From Caprella mutica (lineage: Eukaryota; Arthropoda; Malacostraca; Amphipoda; Caprellidae): DNA of 64,000 bases. Below the pieces are notes generated by a model. It was not told where the DNA came from. It did not search any database and saw only the letters and a program-made list of their open reading frames with translations. The stretch's first letter is position 1, and the number at the start of each line of letters is the position of its first letter. Made by a program: the position numbers and the translations under genes. This document shows positions 23,450 through 36,800 of this stretch, piece by piece. Where the stretch lies: assembly GCA_947561585.1 (NCBI GenBank), contig CANNZV010000334.1, positions 124,001 through 188,000 of the forward strand. Reading direction: 5' to 3'.

Positions 23450-24026
23450 AATTTATTGTTATTTGTTTTGAAATTGTGTGATGGAATTACATATTTAGGC
23501 ATAAAATAGAAAAAAATATTAATGTGCATCTAAATGTGCCTAATAATCCAGCCCTTTGAGAATTATTCTATATATGTTTTATATTAAATGAGGGTTTTAT
23601 AGACATCAGATTAAGAAAATATTCGTTATATCTATACTTAATGTGATATATATTCAAACTGTATAGCATTTTTGATGTACGTTATTAATAACCTCCTTTC
23701 CATTAATACTATATTTTTCAGCTCATGATCTGTATTCACTTCGTTCAATAGATTTCATGGTCGTAATTTATTGTAAAATATTCATTACTATTTTCAATAA
23801 TTATTCACTATTTTTCCATCAAACTAAGTATGTAGGTAAAAAACTTTCTTGGAAACAATTGCATAATATTTGAATTATGTTTCGCTTTATTGATTTAACT
23901 GTCAGAAGTTTACCCCTTAAAAGATTGAATGTGGAGTTTGAGCTCGACATGACTTTATAATAGCGATTGAATATTCATACATGATTTGAATCAATTAAGA
24001 ATTCATCACTTTTTTCATTAGATATA

Positions 24027-25624
24027 CAGTGAAACTCCTGAGTTATGAAGTACAAGCATCCCCCGCTTTAGTTACCAAATCACGACTCAGTTTAGTTACC
24101 AAACAGTAACTAAAGCGAATAAAAGTAACAAGAAATTTATAATTGTCACTCCTTGATTATATATATATAATTTTCTATGAGTTATAGAAAGAATATTTGT
24201 TTTAGAGTTATAAGAGTACTACGTTTATAGGCATATTAATAATAATATGCAGTCTTTCATTGTTTGAGACTGTGATGAAAAAGTTTAAAGTCGTGCATTT
24301 ATTAAATGTTTTAAAATCCCTCCGTAGCTTAACTCTCACTCAGTATAGGTGAGTAATTAAAAGATACTTAGATTTCTATAATTATTGTGCTACATTTAAA
24401 ACCGCAATTTTATGCTCTATGAAATGTTTTTGGTAGTAGAGTAATAAGTTCCAAGTTATTGGTTGGTTCTACAATTTCGGACACGTCAGAAAAGAAAATC
24501 ACGGGTACCAATAGAAAAAGAGTTAAATAATTATTAATATATGAAGATTTTCACGTGTTCGAAAATATGGAACTCACCCTAAAATAGGATATGTTGAATT
24601 TATGAACCAATTACTTTTAATAGCCTTATCTGGATTATAATTTTGATGTTTTTTTAGTTACCGTGCAATAATCACAAAAAATTATCTCCGTTTTCTACGT
24701 CTACGAACGGTTCTTATTTCGAAACATCACTCGAAATAAGTAACAAATTTACTGAAGTGAGTTGTACTTAAAGCGAGGCCTGCCTGTATTGGTTCTTCAT
24801 AACTGAGAACCACTTCATAATTCGTGTGCAGTGATAGTTTTCTGTGATTAAAATGAAATAGAATTGTGTCATTGAGGGATAACTATGACAAATATTATTC
24901 TAAAATGGATGTGAACTAAATTTTATACAAAAGTGAGGTAATTAAACAAATATCAAGTAAATGTTGTGGGAAATCAATATAGCTACTCATTATTGTACAA
25001 AAATTAATATATATCATGGTAGTAGTCATTTATGCCAAAATTTAAATCCGAAACAAGAAATACACATCATTTGAATCTCAAACAATACAGAAAACACAGT
25101 TTATACTCAATATATCTGATTCATTAATGACCTAAATTTTATAGTAAATCTCTGCCTTCCTGATTTACATTTTCATATATAATACTCCATTATAGGATAA
25201 TACACAATTATAGGTGGTATATTATAATTTGATATCAACCTATAATTGGGTATTGGCCTATAATTGGGTATTATCCTAAAATAGAGTATTGTCTTATTAT
25301 ATGGTAGAGTCCGGTGGAGAAGATTGCAAAAACCCACTATTGCATTGAAGTTGTAATTTTTATTAAAAAAACTTCTATATTGTAACTGCTTGTCATACTT
25401 GCATTTTTCATTTTCACTTCTGCAATATGACTTTCAATTCTGCCATTTCATTATTCACTTCTGCCACGTTGACTTGGAAAAGGTATAGTTATACCTAAAG
25501 AACTATCGTTTTCTATGATTTAAACAAAGAAAAATACTTCATAACTAAGGAGCATTTCATAATTCAGGTTCTTCATTACTCGGGTGCTTCATAAAAAAAC
25601 TTCATGACTCAGGAGTTTTTACTG
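24027..25624. mobile_element. Non-autonomous pogo/Tc1-like element, copy 1
   Basis: Left end CAGTGAAACTCCTGAGTTAT and the complementary right end (ACTCAGGAGTTTTTACTG) form imperfect inverted repeats of about 28 bp, flanked by TA on both sides (24025-24026 and 25625-25626). Related TTCATAACT / GTTATGAAG motifs recur inside. TIRs beginning CAGT with TA duplications fit pogo or related Tc1/mariner elements. No transposase remains in the 1,598 bp. Confidence 0.75.
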
Positions 25625-27310
25625 TATTTGTAAATGGACATACTTTTATTATTTCTCATATGCCAACAAGAACATTATGCTAAACATGAATGTGAATAGT
25701 TTTCTAATATTCCCTGAGAACATGTGCGTGTTCATGTCTACCTCATAAGTACTTCCGCAAGACATAAACGCACAAACGTCGCTACTCACCAAGCCTCAGT
25801 TGATGATTATAGTATTTCAATGTTTTTTCATTTATCACAATTTCCAGAATTATTTATTATTATCAATTTATAGTTATTATTTGCAATTCATTGTCCTCAG
25901 AATAACAGTGACATGGCAAGATGTCTCTAGATGTTTAACCCAATTTCATCCCCACTGCAAGTGTAACGTACACAGTTCATGCAGAATACAATCAATGTAA
26001 TAACTTTGTTCCTATCAATCGTGGGTATATATAAAATTTTACACAGTAAATTTATATGATAAAAGCAATGAACTGAAAATAAAATTTATACAATTCAAGC
26101 ACTTTTGTTTCTCAATTATCATTTGTGAAGCGAATCTTACGTACTCAGTCTTTTAGAATATTTGTGTCAGTCTGATTAGGATAAAATTGCAGTTTTAAAG
26201 ATTGACTTTCTCTTTATTTTTAAGTTTCCTCTGTGTACATTATATAATATGTGATAATATTTTATTTGTTTTAAATCACTTAAAATGCTAGTAAAATATG
26301 TATACATATTATGCAAAGAAAACTAAATTTGAATATAATATGAAACAATTCATTCTTGAAGACAGAGTAACAGTGAATTATTATCTAAGATTCTACATTA
26401 AGATATCATTTAGTAGCATATTATATACAGTAGCTTGTTCTTAATTATAATATCCATCTTTCTGAATCAACATTTATGAAATGTGTTCAAAGCTATAGAT
26501 AGAATCTGAACATCACTTTCACATCTTGGGATGTTGTCCGAATGTTGTTTGTCTGACATTCAATGAAGACGAATCACCTCGTAAAAATGACTGCAAGAGT
26601 TCTACAGTAATGAGATCATATGTATTATATACAAAGAAAACAACCTGAGTGTTTCTTTAACAAATATTTAATGTAAATAACTAATAATTTAACATGAAAC
26701 TGCAATTAATATTTTGTATTAATTTCTAAACCGCTTAAAATGGATCCGTTTCCAGTTCAGCCCAATACTAAGCTATTGTGGTCGTGAAAGAATCTTCATA
26801 AGGATGAATAAGCTGATTGTTTGTTAGTTCAGCTGTATGCTAGAAATATTCGAAATTATTAACATTTATGTCTACTTTATGAACATTTGAAATAACAATA
26901 ATGCATTTCTTCATTTACTTGATTATATTAATATAGATGCAACGCTCTTCACTCGTTATATTTTTATATTATCCTCCCCATCAATTTACTAAATAAAGTA
27001 TATAGGTTCGTGTAGAAGTTGTCCGGTAAGTTTATCGCCACCAGTTCACCGCGTGGTAAGTTCATATGACATAATTCATCGAACGGCAGATTCGTCGCGA
27101 AGACAATTTTAAATATTTATTATTTTTCTGTTGTTTATTAGTTTTTGCAGTGAAGGTAAAACAGCTGTAGAATATACAGCCATTAATAAAATTCTTTAAT
27201 ACAGTAATTTTAAAATATTTGCATGTAGTAAAAATTCTTGAACCTAAATTAATTTTTCGATAGATGTTTCAAAATGTAATATAAAATATTCAAAGGATAT
27301 CAATTAAAAT

Positions 27311-27641
27311 GAATTAAGCTAATAAAACTATAAACATGAACCACTGGTTCCAAATCTCTAAAGAATGAAATCAAAATTCAAACGCTACGGCATTTGACGC
27401 GACTTTTTTTGCATATGCATTATTTCAAAAATTATATATAGAATATATGCAAAGTCTCAGCTACATCATTATCAAGTCTCTAACCTAGACTTTTCTTATG
27501 TTGTGAACATATTTCGTAAAATTATGTATATGTGCACCGAAATATTCCCCGTCAAATGCCATAGCTTCTAATTTCTATTTCATTCTTTAGAGCGTTTGGA
27601 ACCAGTGGTTCATGTTTATTAGTTTTACCCATGCTTAATTC
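27311..27641. mobile_element. Hairpin MITE within 6.1-kb repeat, copy 1
   Basis: Long imperfect inverted arms of about 80-100 bp (GAATTAAGC ... ACATGAACCACTGGTTCCAA and the complement at the right end), with a short loop. Both arms carry a CATTTGAC/GTCAAATG block. Target duplication is unclear. Confidence 0.7.
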
Positions 27642-28143
27642 AACTTAACTGACATCTGAACTATATGCTTTTGATTATTTTAATCATATTCAATTAATGA
27701 TCATGCAATTAAATTACCTCCAATGTTTATTAAATGCAAATATTATTATTAAAATTGCAATCTTAAATAATTTATAATCTAATATACAATCTAATATAAG
27801 TAGTTTTTCTCTAAACAGAGAGTGCTTCTAAATAGATTACACGTATTATTTTCTACCTGTTTTTATTAGCTACAAATAATTAATACAATGTTGAAAATAA
27901 TATTTGATGAAGTACATAAAAAACTATCGTCAATATTATTTCATTAGAGAATTATTAATTACAAAAATAATAAACTTTATTACAAACCAAATCTTCTTTT
28001 ATAATCTTTCCCCTTTTAAAAAAGACAATTTATAATAAAACTGTAACGAAATAATCTACTATAATTATTATATATATCATTTAGTAAAATAATTCTAAAT
28101 TCTTTTAGACTTTAATACACAGGTTAAATACTTGCAATAATAT

Positions 28144-29841
28144 CCCTTAATGGACGCGTTGCAATTTTCCCGCATAATGGCAATGTTGCCATAGATGGAG
28201 TGTTTTATTCGTTAGAAATATGGTAAATTGTCCTAATATCCTCTATTGAACTAATTTGAATCATTTTGAACTAGTTTTGGCCGATTTCATACATTAGAAT
28301 TAAAATAGGGACCATATTAGTGAAAAATTTTAAAAGTGACATTTATAGATGAAAATCAATTTAAAAAAAACTGATTTTCGAATTGGTAGGGTATTTTAGG
28401 GAGCTGAATTCGAATCTGAAGTCAGATTTATAATATTCGCAAATTTCACTTAGCCTCATTTCAGAAAAAGTCTATAGCGGGTATTTTACTGTTGGGAGAC
28501 TTTTTGTACCGAATTTGAGTGGTAGTTCGAAAACAGTTTTTCACGAATTTCTTCTCGAAAACTTAACCAATCGTTTTGAAATTTTACATAGCAATACTTC
28601 CGATCTTTGCCGATATTTCGATATAAGGACTGAGTAATTTAATGACCTGAGTCAAGAGTTATGGGTGGAAATATTTTCTAACAACTGTCTGATAGGCAAT
28701 GCTCTAAATAATGTCAGTCAATTGTAATAAATACTGATTGAAACGTTCTGGAAATTTACATAGGGGTGTAAAGGACATTAGGAAGGATGTAATCAAAGTT
28801 AGATATTGCAAATATCATAGAACTTCGACACAGGTATCAAAATTCGAGGTCAGTTCTATTTATTGTGCATATCCAGCTGAAACATTTTAGACGAATAACT
28901 TTTCGAAAACAAGAAAAATCGTCATGAAACTCAGCACTTCAATACATTTGACTATTGCCGATGTTTAAATGTATAGTTTGAATGTTTTAACGACCTGCGG
29001 CAATATTTAAGACCTTATTTCTGTTTTCAATAACCTTTAGTTGATCTCTGTGCAAGATGATGTCATAAAATTTAATGAATACGAATTGAAACATTTCAAA
29101 AATTGACTTGATGATTCAATAGGCTTTGCACGAGAATTATTAACTATAGTCAGATCTTACAAAAGTATGGGATATTCTTCTTTATCGATAAAAATCTAAG
29201 TTAGTTTCATAAATTGTGTATTTCCTGTGAAGACATTTTTTTTTAATAATGTTTCTAAACCAACGCTGATATCCATGAAAATGGACACGTTGAGGATTTT
29301 GTATTTTTATACAAAGTTTGAATGATTTCAAAACTTGTATTACGCTGGAAAATTAGTGTTATAAAAGTTAATTCAATTAGTAAAAATCATAATCAGTTTC
29401 TGTATCGTACTGTCCCTCCAAGATGGCGACAGAAAATTAGAAATATTCTAGCTTCACACAATTAGTTGACTTCAATCAATTGTTGAAATTTTCAATTCTG
29501 CTGATTACTTAATAAATAAGTGACTATAAGTCTTTACTAGGCATTCTATTTCATAATTTGATAAGATATATATATAGGAGAAGTGTTGAATTTAACCTTT
29601 GAATGTCAGTTATTCCGCGAATTATGAATTTCTTCATCTAAAAGTTCGCGCGTTTCTGAAGATTGTTTACATAACTGTTATCAGAAAAAATTCTAGTTAA
29701 CTCTACATTTTCACACTGTGTTACCCTCTGTCACCCTCTGCAATAAAACCAAGGTATTATAGAATTACAGTCGCTTAATTCCTTAGGTATAGGTAGGCTA
29801 TATGATATTAATTAATTATTTTCCTTATGTACAACTACAAT
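28144..29841. other. Gene-less AT-rich stretch
   Basis: Starts where the 6.1-kb repeat ends. No ORF, array or terminal structure was recognised; the sequence looks like old intergenic or intronic DNA. Confidence 0.5.
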
Positions 29842-29884
29842 CATGTACAATGGTTACTATTACAGTAACCATTGTATGTACATG
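29842..29884. repeat. Hairpin (43 bp)
   Basis: Arms CATGTACAATGGTTACT and its complement surround a 5-bp loop, with one 4-bp insertion in the right arm. Confidence 0.8.
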
Positions 29885-29929
29885 AGGCTGAGTTGAATGG
29901 TACAATTGCATGATAACATGATTCAATGC

Positions 29930-30837
29930 CAGTCTGTATTTGATGCACAGAATCTCACTGACTTCTCCAAAAACCTGGCAAAATCCACCATAAATTTAGG
30001 TAAAGTTTTTAACGTGTATTTTGAAGCTATGATGTTTCTGTTGTTAGAGGCTGCAGTTTCTTAGTATGCCGCAATTTACCTGCTTGACCCTAATAGAGTT
30101 ACTCTTAAAACTTCAACACTGCAGAGTTCTCTCTTGATAATAAATACAGAGTTCCTGAGGTTATAAAAGAGATTTTTTTAGTTAGAATAATTTTTAGCTT
30201 GATTTTGCACTTATTATTGAGGAATATATCATTTCTGCATAGTTGTCTTGCAAATAAAACCTGACAAGAGTTGGATATAAATCTCCAACAGAGTTACTAA
30301 CTTACTAGTCCATTTGAATTTTGAAATGACTTCTTTTTCCACCCTGGGGCCCTGGGCCAGACTGGTCACTGCCCACTGGAAAAGATAAATCCTAACAGAG
30401 TTACTCTTAAAACTTCAACACTGAAGAGTTCTAGTTCTCTCTTGATTATTAATACAGAGCCACTCTGGAAAAATAGGTGGTTTCTGATGAATTAATTACT
30501 CTGTAGTCTGTTGGAGTTTTACAGACTTGAAAATACAGTAGTAAATTAATGAAAACTTTGTAATCCGCAGCATTTTGGCTTTAGCATATAGTCAAAGTTC
30601 ATCTGTTAGCCTAAGTCGTTAGATGTTTTCCAGACTGGATAGAGTTCCTGAGGTTATAAAATAAATTTTTACAATTAGGATTATAATTTTTAGCCTTATT
30701 TTGCACTTATTATTGAGGAATATATCAATTTTGCATAGTTGTCAATGTCTTGCAAATAAAACTTGAGAGAGTTGGATATAAATCTTCAAGTGACGGTAAC
30801 ATAGAGATAATTAGGCACTAACTAAAATACGGAATGA
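29930..30837. repeat. Diverged direct duplications
   Basis: Two sequence blocks recur about 290 and 500 bp apart: one around AGTTACTCTTAAAACTTCAA (30098 and 30399) and one around TTATTGAGGAATATATCA (30211 and 30710). The start (29940-30000) is also similar to 32300-32370. They belong to the same composite repeat family as the following 3 kb. Confidence 0.65.
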
Positions 30838-31510
30838 AAAAGGCGTGCGCGTGCACGCTTGTCTAAAACTCGGAAGAAAGAGGAATTGACGTGCATGTTT
30901 ACGCAACTTGACTGTCAGTCTGTCTAACGTATGGAAAAAGAGGAATTGGCGTGCACGCTCACATAACTTGCCATCAATCAGCCACACAAATTTCTTTTTA
31001 CCATGTTACGCAAATTTAATTTCTGCTCATCTTGAGAAGTTTCGAGCAGCATGAAGATTCTCGCATATTTTTTTTTATTCTAGTCATAAAAGTTTAATGA
31101 GCGTACACGCAAATTTTTTCCGTTCCTTATTTAGTCAAGTTGCGTGAGCGTGCATGCTAATTTTTTCCATTCCTTATTCAGTCGAGTTGCGTGAGCGTGC
31201 ACATCAATTTTTTCCGTTCCTTATTCAGTCAAGTTGCGTGAGCGTGCATGCTAATTTTTTCCCCGTTCCTTATTGAGTCAAGTTGCGTGTGCGTGCACGC
31301 CAATTTTTTCTGTTTCTTAATTAGTAAAGTTTAATGAGCGTGCACGCCATTTTTTCTGTTTCTTATTCAGTCAAGTTGTGTGATCGTGCACGCCAATTTT
31401 TTTCCGTATTTTATTCAGTCAAATTGCGTGAGAGTGCACGCCAATTACTTTTTTTGTGTATTTTAGACAGTCAAGTTATGTGAGCGTGCACGCTCACATC
31501 TTTTTTATTC
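30838..31510. repeat. Second GCGTG repeat array, with an orientation switch
   Basis: Diverged monomers of about 45-48 bp carry the same core as the satellite at 20.7-22.0 kb (GCGTGAGCGTGCACGC). In 30838-30975 they run in the inverted orientation; from about 31085 to 31500 about nine run in the direct orientation with a TTTTTTCCGTTCCTTATTCA-like spacer. No three-monomer higher-order pattern is visible. Confidence 0.85.
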
Positions 31511-32006
31511 CGTATTTTAGTTAGTGCCAGATAAATAGCTAAAATTCCACCGACTTTACTAGAATATTTATACTGGAATGGAAAAAATTCTGCAGACAAG
31601 TTAGTGGAATTTACCATGAAATACAAACTGCATTCAATGTTTATCATAGTGGAAAAAAGTAAACCCGATTTTGAAATGAAAATAATACTGTACTGGGGGA
31701 CCTTATGATTGATGGACTGAAAAATGATGGCTGAAGTTACCAGTGTGAAAGTACATCAGGATTTGTGGATTAATCCTATCCTGTTGACAGGTCCTAATTA
31801 ATTCCTATGTTCCCATGTTATTTGCTGTGGACAAATCCAAGAAACACTGGTGAAGTTGTGAAGTTTATCCGGTGACTAATAATTGAGCCTTAAAATTTAT
31901 CTCATGAAGTCTTCGGCAAATATTTCTTAATTAATTCCTATGTTTATTTGTATTCGTCATTTTAGAGACTAATTTGATAAATTACTGGAGAGAAATTGAC
32001 TCTGTT

Positions 32007-32530
32007 CCAGTTTGTATTTCATGGTAAATTCCACCGACTTGTTGGCAGAATTTTTCCCACTCTTGTATAAATATTCCCGCAAAGTTGGTGGAACTATAGC
32101 AATTAATCACCATGTTACCATTAATTTTCGGCAGCGGAATTGACAAATTGCTGTTAAATTAGTCTAATTTTATGGTGGAATTTGCCAGATTTAGTTTTAG
32201 GTGAAGTCAGTAGGATTCTGTGCACGGGCCAATTTACCAAATACAGTCTGGACTCTGTGATGAAAACTTCGGCGACTGATTGTGCATGCTCTGCAGACTG
32301 GGGCCAGTCTGTATTTAGTGCACAGAATCCCACTGACTTCACCAAAAACTGGAAAAATCCACCATAAAATTAGGTTAATTTACAAGCATTTTGTCAATTC
32401 CGCCAACGAAAATTAATGGTAACATAGGGATACATAGCTAAAATTCTGCCGACTTTGCTAGAATATTTATACTGGAGTGGAAAAAATTCAGCCGACAAGT
32501 TTGTGGAATTTACCATGAAATACAAACTGG
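32007..32530. repeat. Foldback: 524-bp inverted repeat
   Basis: The outer ends are complementary (CCAGTTTGTATTTCATGGTA at 32007 and its complement ending at 32530), and pairing continues inward through matched blocks to a loop near 32260-32290 (for example GTGAAGTCAGTAGGATTCTG paired with the block at 32318-32340). Arms are about 230-240 bp with mismatches. A direct extra copy of the left arm follows at 32578-32815, and a copy of the right arm precedes it at about 31545-31640. The two small overlapping ORFs at 32154-32367 only reflect the inverted repeat. Confidence 0.8.
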
Positions 32531-32817
32531 ATTCAATGTTTATCATATTGGAAAAAAGTAAACCCGATGCTGAAATGCCAGTTTGTATTTCATGGTAAAT
32601 TCCACTGACTTGTCAGAGGAATTTTTTCCACTCTTGTAAAAATATTCTCGCAAAGTCTGTGGAACTTTAGCAATTAATCCCTATGTTACCATTAATTTTC
32701 GGCAGCGGAATTGACAAATTGCCTGTAAATTAGCCTTATTTTATTGCGGATTTTGCTATCTTTATGGTGAAGTCAGTGGGATTTTGTGCACCAAATACAG
32801 TCTGCTGAAATGAAAGT

Positions 32818-33665
32818 AATACTGTACTGAGGGACCTTATGATTGATGGACTACAAATGATGGGTGAAGTTTATCTGGTGACTAATTGAGCCTTAAAATT
32901 TATCTCGTCAAGTCTTCGGCGACTATTTCCTAATTAATCCCTATGTTTACTTGTATTTACTGGAGACTATTTTGAAAATTTTGGTCATTTTAGAGACTTA
33001 TTTGATAAATTACTGGAGAGAAATTGACTCTGTAACAGTGAAATGAAAGTAATACTGTACTGGGGGACCTTATGATTGATGGACTACAAATGATGGGTGA
33101 AGTTGTGAAGTTTATCTGGTGACTAATTGAGCCTTAAAATTTATCTCGTGAAGTCTTCGGTGACTATTTCCTAATTAATTCCTATGTTTACTTGTATTTA
33201 CTGGAGACTATTTTGAAAATTTTGGTCATTTTAGAGACTTATTTGATAAATTACTGGAGAGAAATTGACTCTGTAACAGTGAAATGAAAGTAATACTGTA
33301 CTGGGGGACCTTATGATTGATGGACTACAAATGATGGGTGAAGTTGTGAAGTTTATCTGGTGACTATAATTGAGCCTTAAAATTTATCTCGTCAAGTCTT
33401 CGGCGACTATTTCCTAATTAATCCCTATGTTTACTTGTATTTACTTGAGACTATTTTGAAAATTTTGGTCATTTTAGAGACTTATTTGATAAATTACTGG
33501 AGAGAAATTGACTCTGTAACAGTGAAATGAAAGTAATACTGTACTGGGGGACCTTATGATTGATGGACTACAAATGTTGGGTGAAGTTGTGAAGTTTATC
33601 TGGTGACTAATTGAGCCTCAAAATTTATCTCGTGAAGTCTTCGGCGACTATTTCCTAATTAATTC
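32818..33665. repeat. Tandem array, period about 241 bp
   Basis: About 3.5 copies of a unit beginning GAAATGAAAGTAATACTGTA at about 32817, 33040, 33281 and 33524. Units differ by few bases. A single related copy lies at about 31671. Confidence 0.9.
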
Positions 33666-33838
33666 CTAATCATAATTATTTATGTAAATTCAACCTTGTT
33701 TTAAATTAAGATTTGCATTCAGTAGCCATATAGTTTTTTTTTATGAATCATATAAATTTAGACGTTCCAATTATTATTTTGTGTAACAAATTGCTTATTT
33801 ATGTAATTGATAATAATATGTTTTTTTTTTAATTTCAG

Positions 33839-36800
33839 ATGGAACCCCACAAAAAAATAATCATAAAAAGAATCAGTGTCTACAAACTACCTGGTAAGTA
33901 ATTAGTCTGATATTTTATCATGTTTTAAACTTCTATATCTGTTCAGTTCAATTGTAAGGCATACCTCTTTTTCATTTTCAAGGAGCAACTCAGTCAATCA
34001 ATTCATCATCACTATGGGCAATACCAGTACCGATATCGCAAACTAAGTTTGCCACGACAAGATATCATGACTCAAGTGAGTTAGCTATTCTATTTTGTGC
34101 TCATTCTGATCTAAACATACCTATGTTACTAGCTATTCATTTTTAAATAATCAGAGATAAGATTACTCATTAATTCGTTCTTACAGGAACTATCCCTGAG
34201 TTATCAAGTAACCAGTTCCTAGGCAGTAACTTCTCGGGTGACTCATCATCTACCAGTGCCTTCTCAGGTGGCCCATCATCTACCAGTGCCTTCTCAGGTG
34301 GCCCATTATCTACCATTGCCTTCTCAGGTGGCCCATCATCTACCAGTGCCTTCTCAGGTGGCCCATCATCTACCAGTGCCTTCTCAGGTGGCCCATTATC
34401 TACCATTGCCTTCTCAGGTGGCCCATCGTCTACCAGTGCCTTCTCAGGTGGCCCATTATCTACCATTGCCTTCTCAGGTGGCCCATTATCTACCATTGCC
34501 TTCTCAGGTGGCCCATCATCTACCAGTGCCTTCTCAGGTGGCCCATTATCTACCATTGCCTTCTCAGGTGGCCCATCATCTACCAGTGCCTTCTCAGGTG
34601 GCCCATTATCTACCATTGCCTTCTCAGGTGGCCCATCATCTACCAGTGCCTTCTCAGGTGGCCCATCATCTACCAGTGCCTTCTCAGGTGGCCCATCATC
34701 TACCAGTAACTCAGCGACTGGTCAGATATCTAATGTTTGCATGACCCAAACTTCTACCAAAACAGATGAAGCCGTCTTTTCTGTGGTAAGTTTGAACTAA
34801 ATTATTCATTCTTGGAACTGCATTTTCATTGTCATTCATAATATATTAGCTAACATGGAATAAATTTCTCAGGTTGGTGGAAGGAAGAGATATATGCATA
34901 AATGCCCAGAATGCACTCCTGATAAAGTAAGTTTTAATTATGCATTTCATATCACCAATAAAAGCCATTTTATGATATTCATGCTTATGTCCATTAATTT
35001 AAATCTGACATATGATATTTCTTCACAGAAAGTTTTTGATTTACCTCGTCATCTCAGAGATGTTCACTCATATTCAAGGGAGAGAGCGAGGAATTACGTT
35101 CAACATCATGGAATGAGAGGCAGAAACATTCAAAACACGATAGAACTAAAATCTTGTGGATATGACGGATGTGAAGCTAAAGTAAAGAGATTGGACCTTC
35201 ACTTGAAGAAGGTACATAAAGTTTATATTGTGAAGCCAAAGATTAATAAAAGAGTATTAATAGATGAAAATGAAAGAGTGGAACGACACACATCAACTGA
35301 AGCACCAAACACTTTCATGAAACTTTTACTCAAAACCGTAAATCTGTACTTGAACCACAAGCGTTTATCTGTAAAGAAGAGGCTTCAGCATGCTAACAGA
35401 TGCAAAACTATTTTCGAGTTAGTTCGGCCAAAGTCTGTTTGGGATTTGATTGATGATGTCAAATTAAATTCTTTTTTTGTAGATAGATATCAGAATGGAA
35501 ATTGGAAGGCCAATACTGTGAGGCATTATATTTTAAGCTTCCAAAAGTTTTTAGAATATCTTTATGGTAGAAATCTAATCAGTATGACTGAATCTGAAAA
35601 AGAACGACTATCATCGCTGATTAAAGAGCTGCCTGATTGGCGTGATGAATACAAGGACTATATAAAGCAGGAAAAAAATGACTTATGGAAGAAACGGAAG
35701 CAAATGCTTCACAATCAAGATGATGTTAAAAAATATTATGAAAGTGATGAGTATAAAAATTTCCAGAAATTGATTCTCAGACTGAAGAAGAGTTCAAAGC
35801 CTATGACCCTAATTAGAGAACAACATAATTCACTTCTCCGATGCATAATAACTTCTTTCCACCTCCGCTGTGCTAAAAGAGCCGGCATCTTTGGTCAAAT
35901 AACTGTAGAACAGTACAAAAACAAAGAAAAAGAAAAGGATGAATTCGTTGTTAATGTCAAAGAACACAAAACATCAGGTTGCTACGGTGATTCTTCCTGT
36001 GTTTTTAATACTTTCCAGTGTGATTGTATTGACAGTTATTTGGAGAAGGTGCGACCTCAAGTTGCAAAGAAGAAGAGTGAAGATCATCTATTTTTAAAGT
36101 TCAATGGAACGAAACTGACAAATACAGATGTGTCTAATTTCTTAAAGAAGAGCTGGAGAGCTGCTGGTATTGATAAGAACACTAACTCAACAGTCTTCAG
36201 GGAGAGCATAATAACTCAAATGTATAGAAATGCCCCAACTGAAAAAGAAAAGCAGAATGCAGCTCTCCTATTAGACCATGATATGAGCACTGCCTACAAG
36301 CAATATAACATTGTTCTCAAAACTGAAAAGGCAGTCTCTGCTGCGAAGTACGCTTCCACCCTTATGAAAATTGATGATATTCAAGGTAAGTTACAAATAG
36401 CTAATAATGGTTTTAATTTAAATTCGTGTATTCTCCTTTAATCTTTTCTTTATTGAATTAGTTAAGTAGCTAGCTACTGAATATCAGATACATATATTCA
36501 TATTTTTTCATTTCTTTTAACAGATTCTAAATTGAGTTTAGAAGCCCTACCTGAGAAAATGGATTTTTCACCTGAGTATTCTCCTAAAAAAGTCACTGCT
36601 GCCTCTGAGTATTCTCCTGAAAAAGTCACTGCTGCCTCTGAGTATTCTCCTGAAAAAGTCACTGCTGCCTCTGAGTATTCTCCTGAAAAAGTCACTGCTG
36701 CCTCTGAGTATTCTCCTGAAAAAGTCACTGCTGCCTCTGAGTATTCTCCTGAAAAAGTCACTGCTGCCTCTGAGTATTCTCCTAAAAAAGTCACTGCTGC

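Larger units (their letters stand above)
22011..28143. repeat. 6.1-kb non-coding repeat, copy 1
   Basis: This 6,133-bp block is repeated at 44400-50779 with only scattered differences and matching start (CTAATAGAGTTGCTATT) and end (AAATACTTGCAATAATAT). No coding region of size is present. It has no obvious terminal inverted or direct repeats, and no target duplication was found at the flanks. It carries nested smaller elements: a pogo-like TIR element (24027-25624), a hairpin MITE (27311-27641), and CTAGTTCACGTCCC hairpins. It could be a large non-autonomous transposon or a segmental duplication; the sharp shared ends favour a mobile unit. Confidence 0.85.

Noticed and set aside
22011..28143. 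Helitron
   Set aside because: The unit does not start with TC or end with CTRR, and has no 3' hairpin at the end.
34170..34744. Long ORFs on both strands across the 30-bp repeat (GPPEKA and HLPVPSQVA repeats)
   Set aside because: They are alternative frames of a period-30 repeat. The frame joined by correct splice phases is the STSAFSGG frame.
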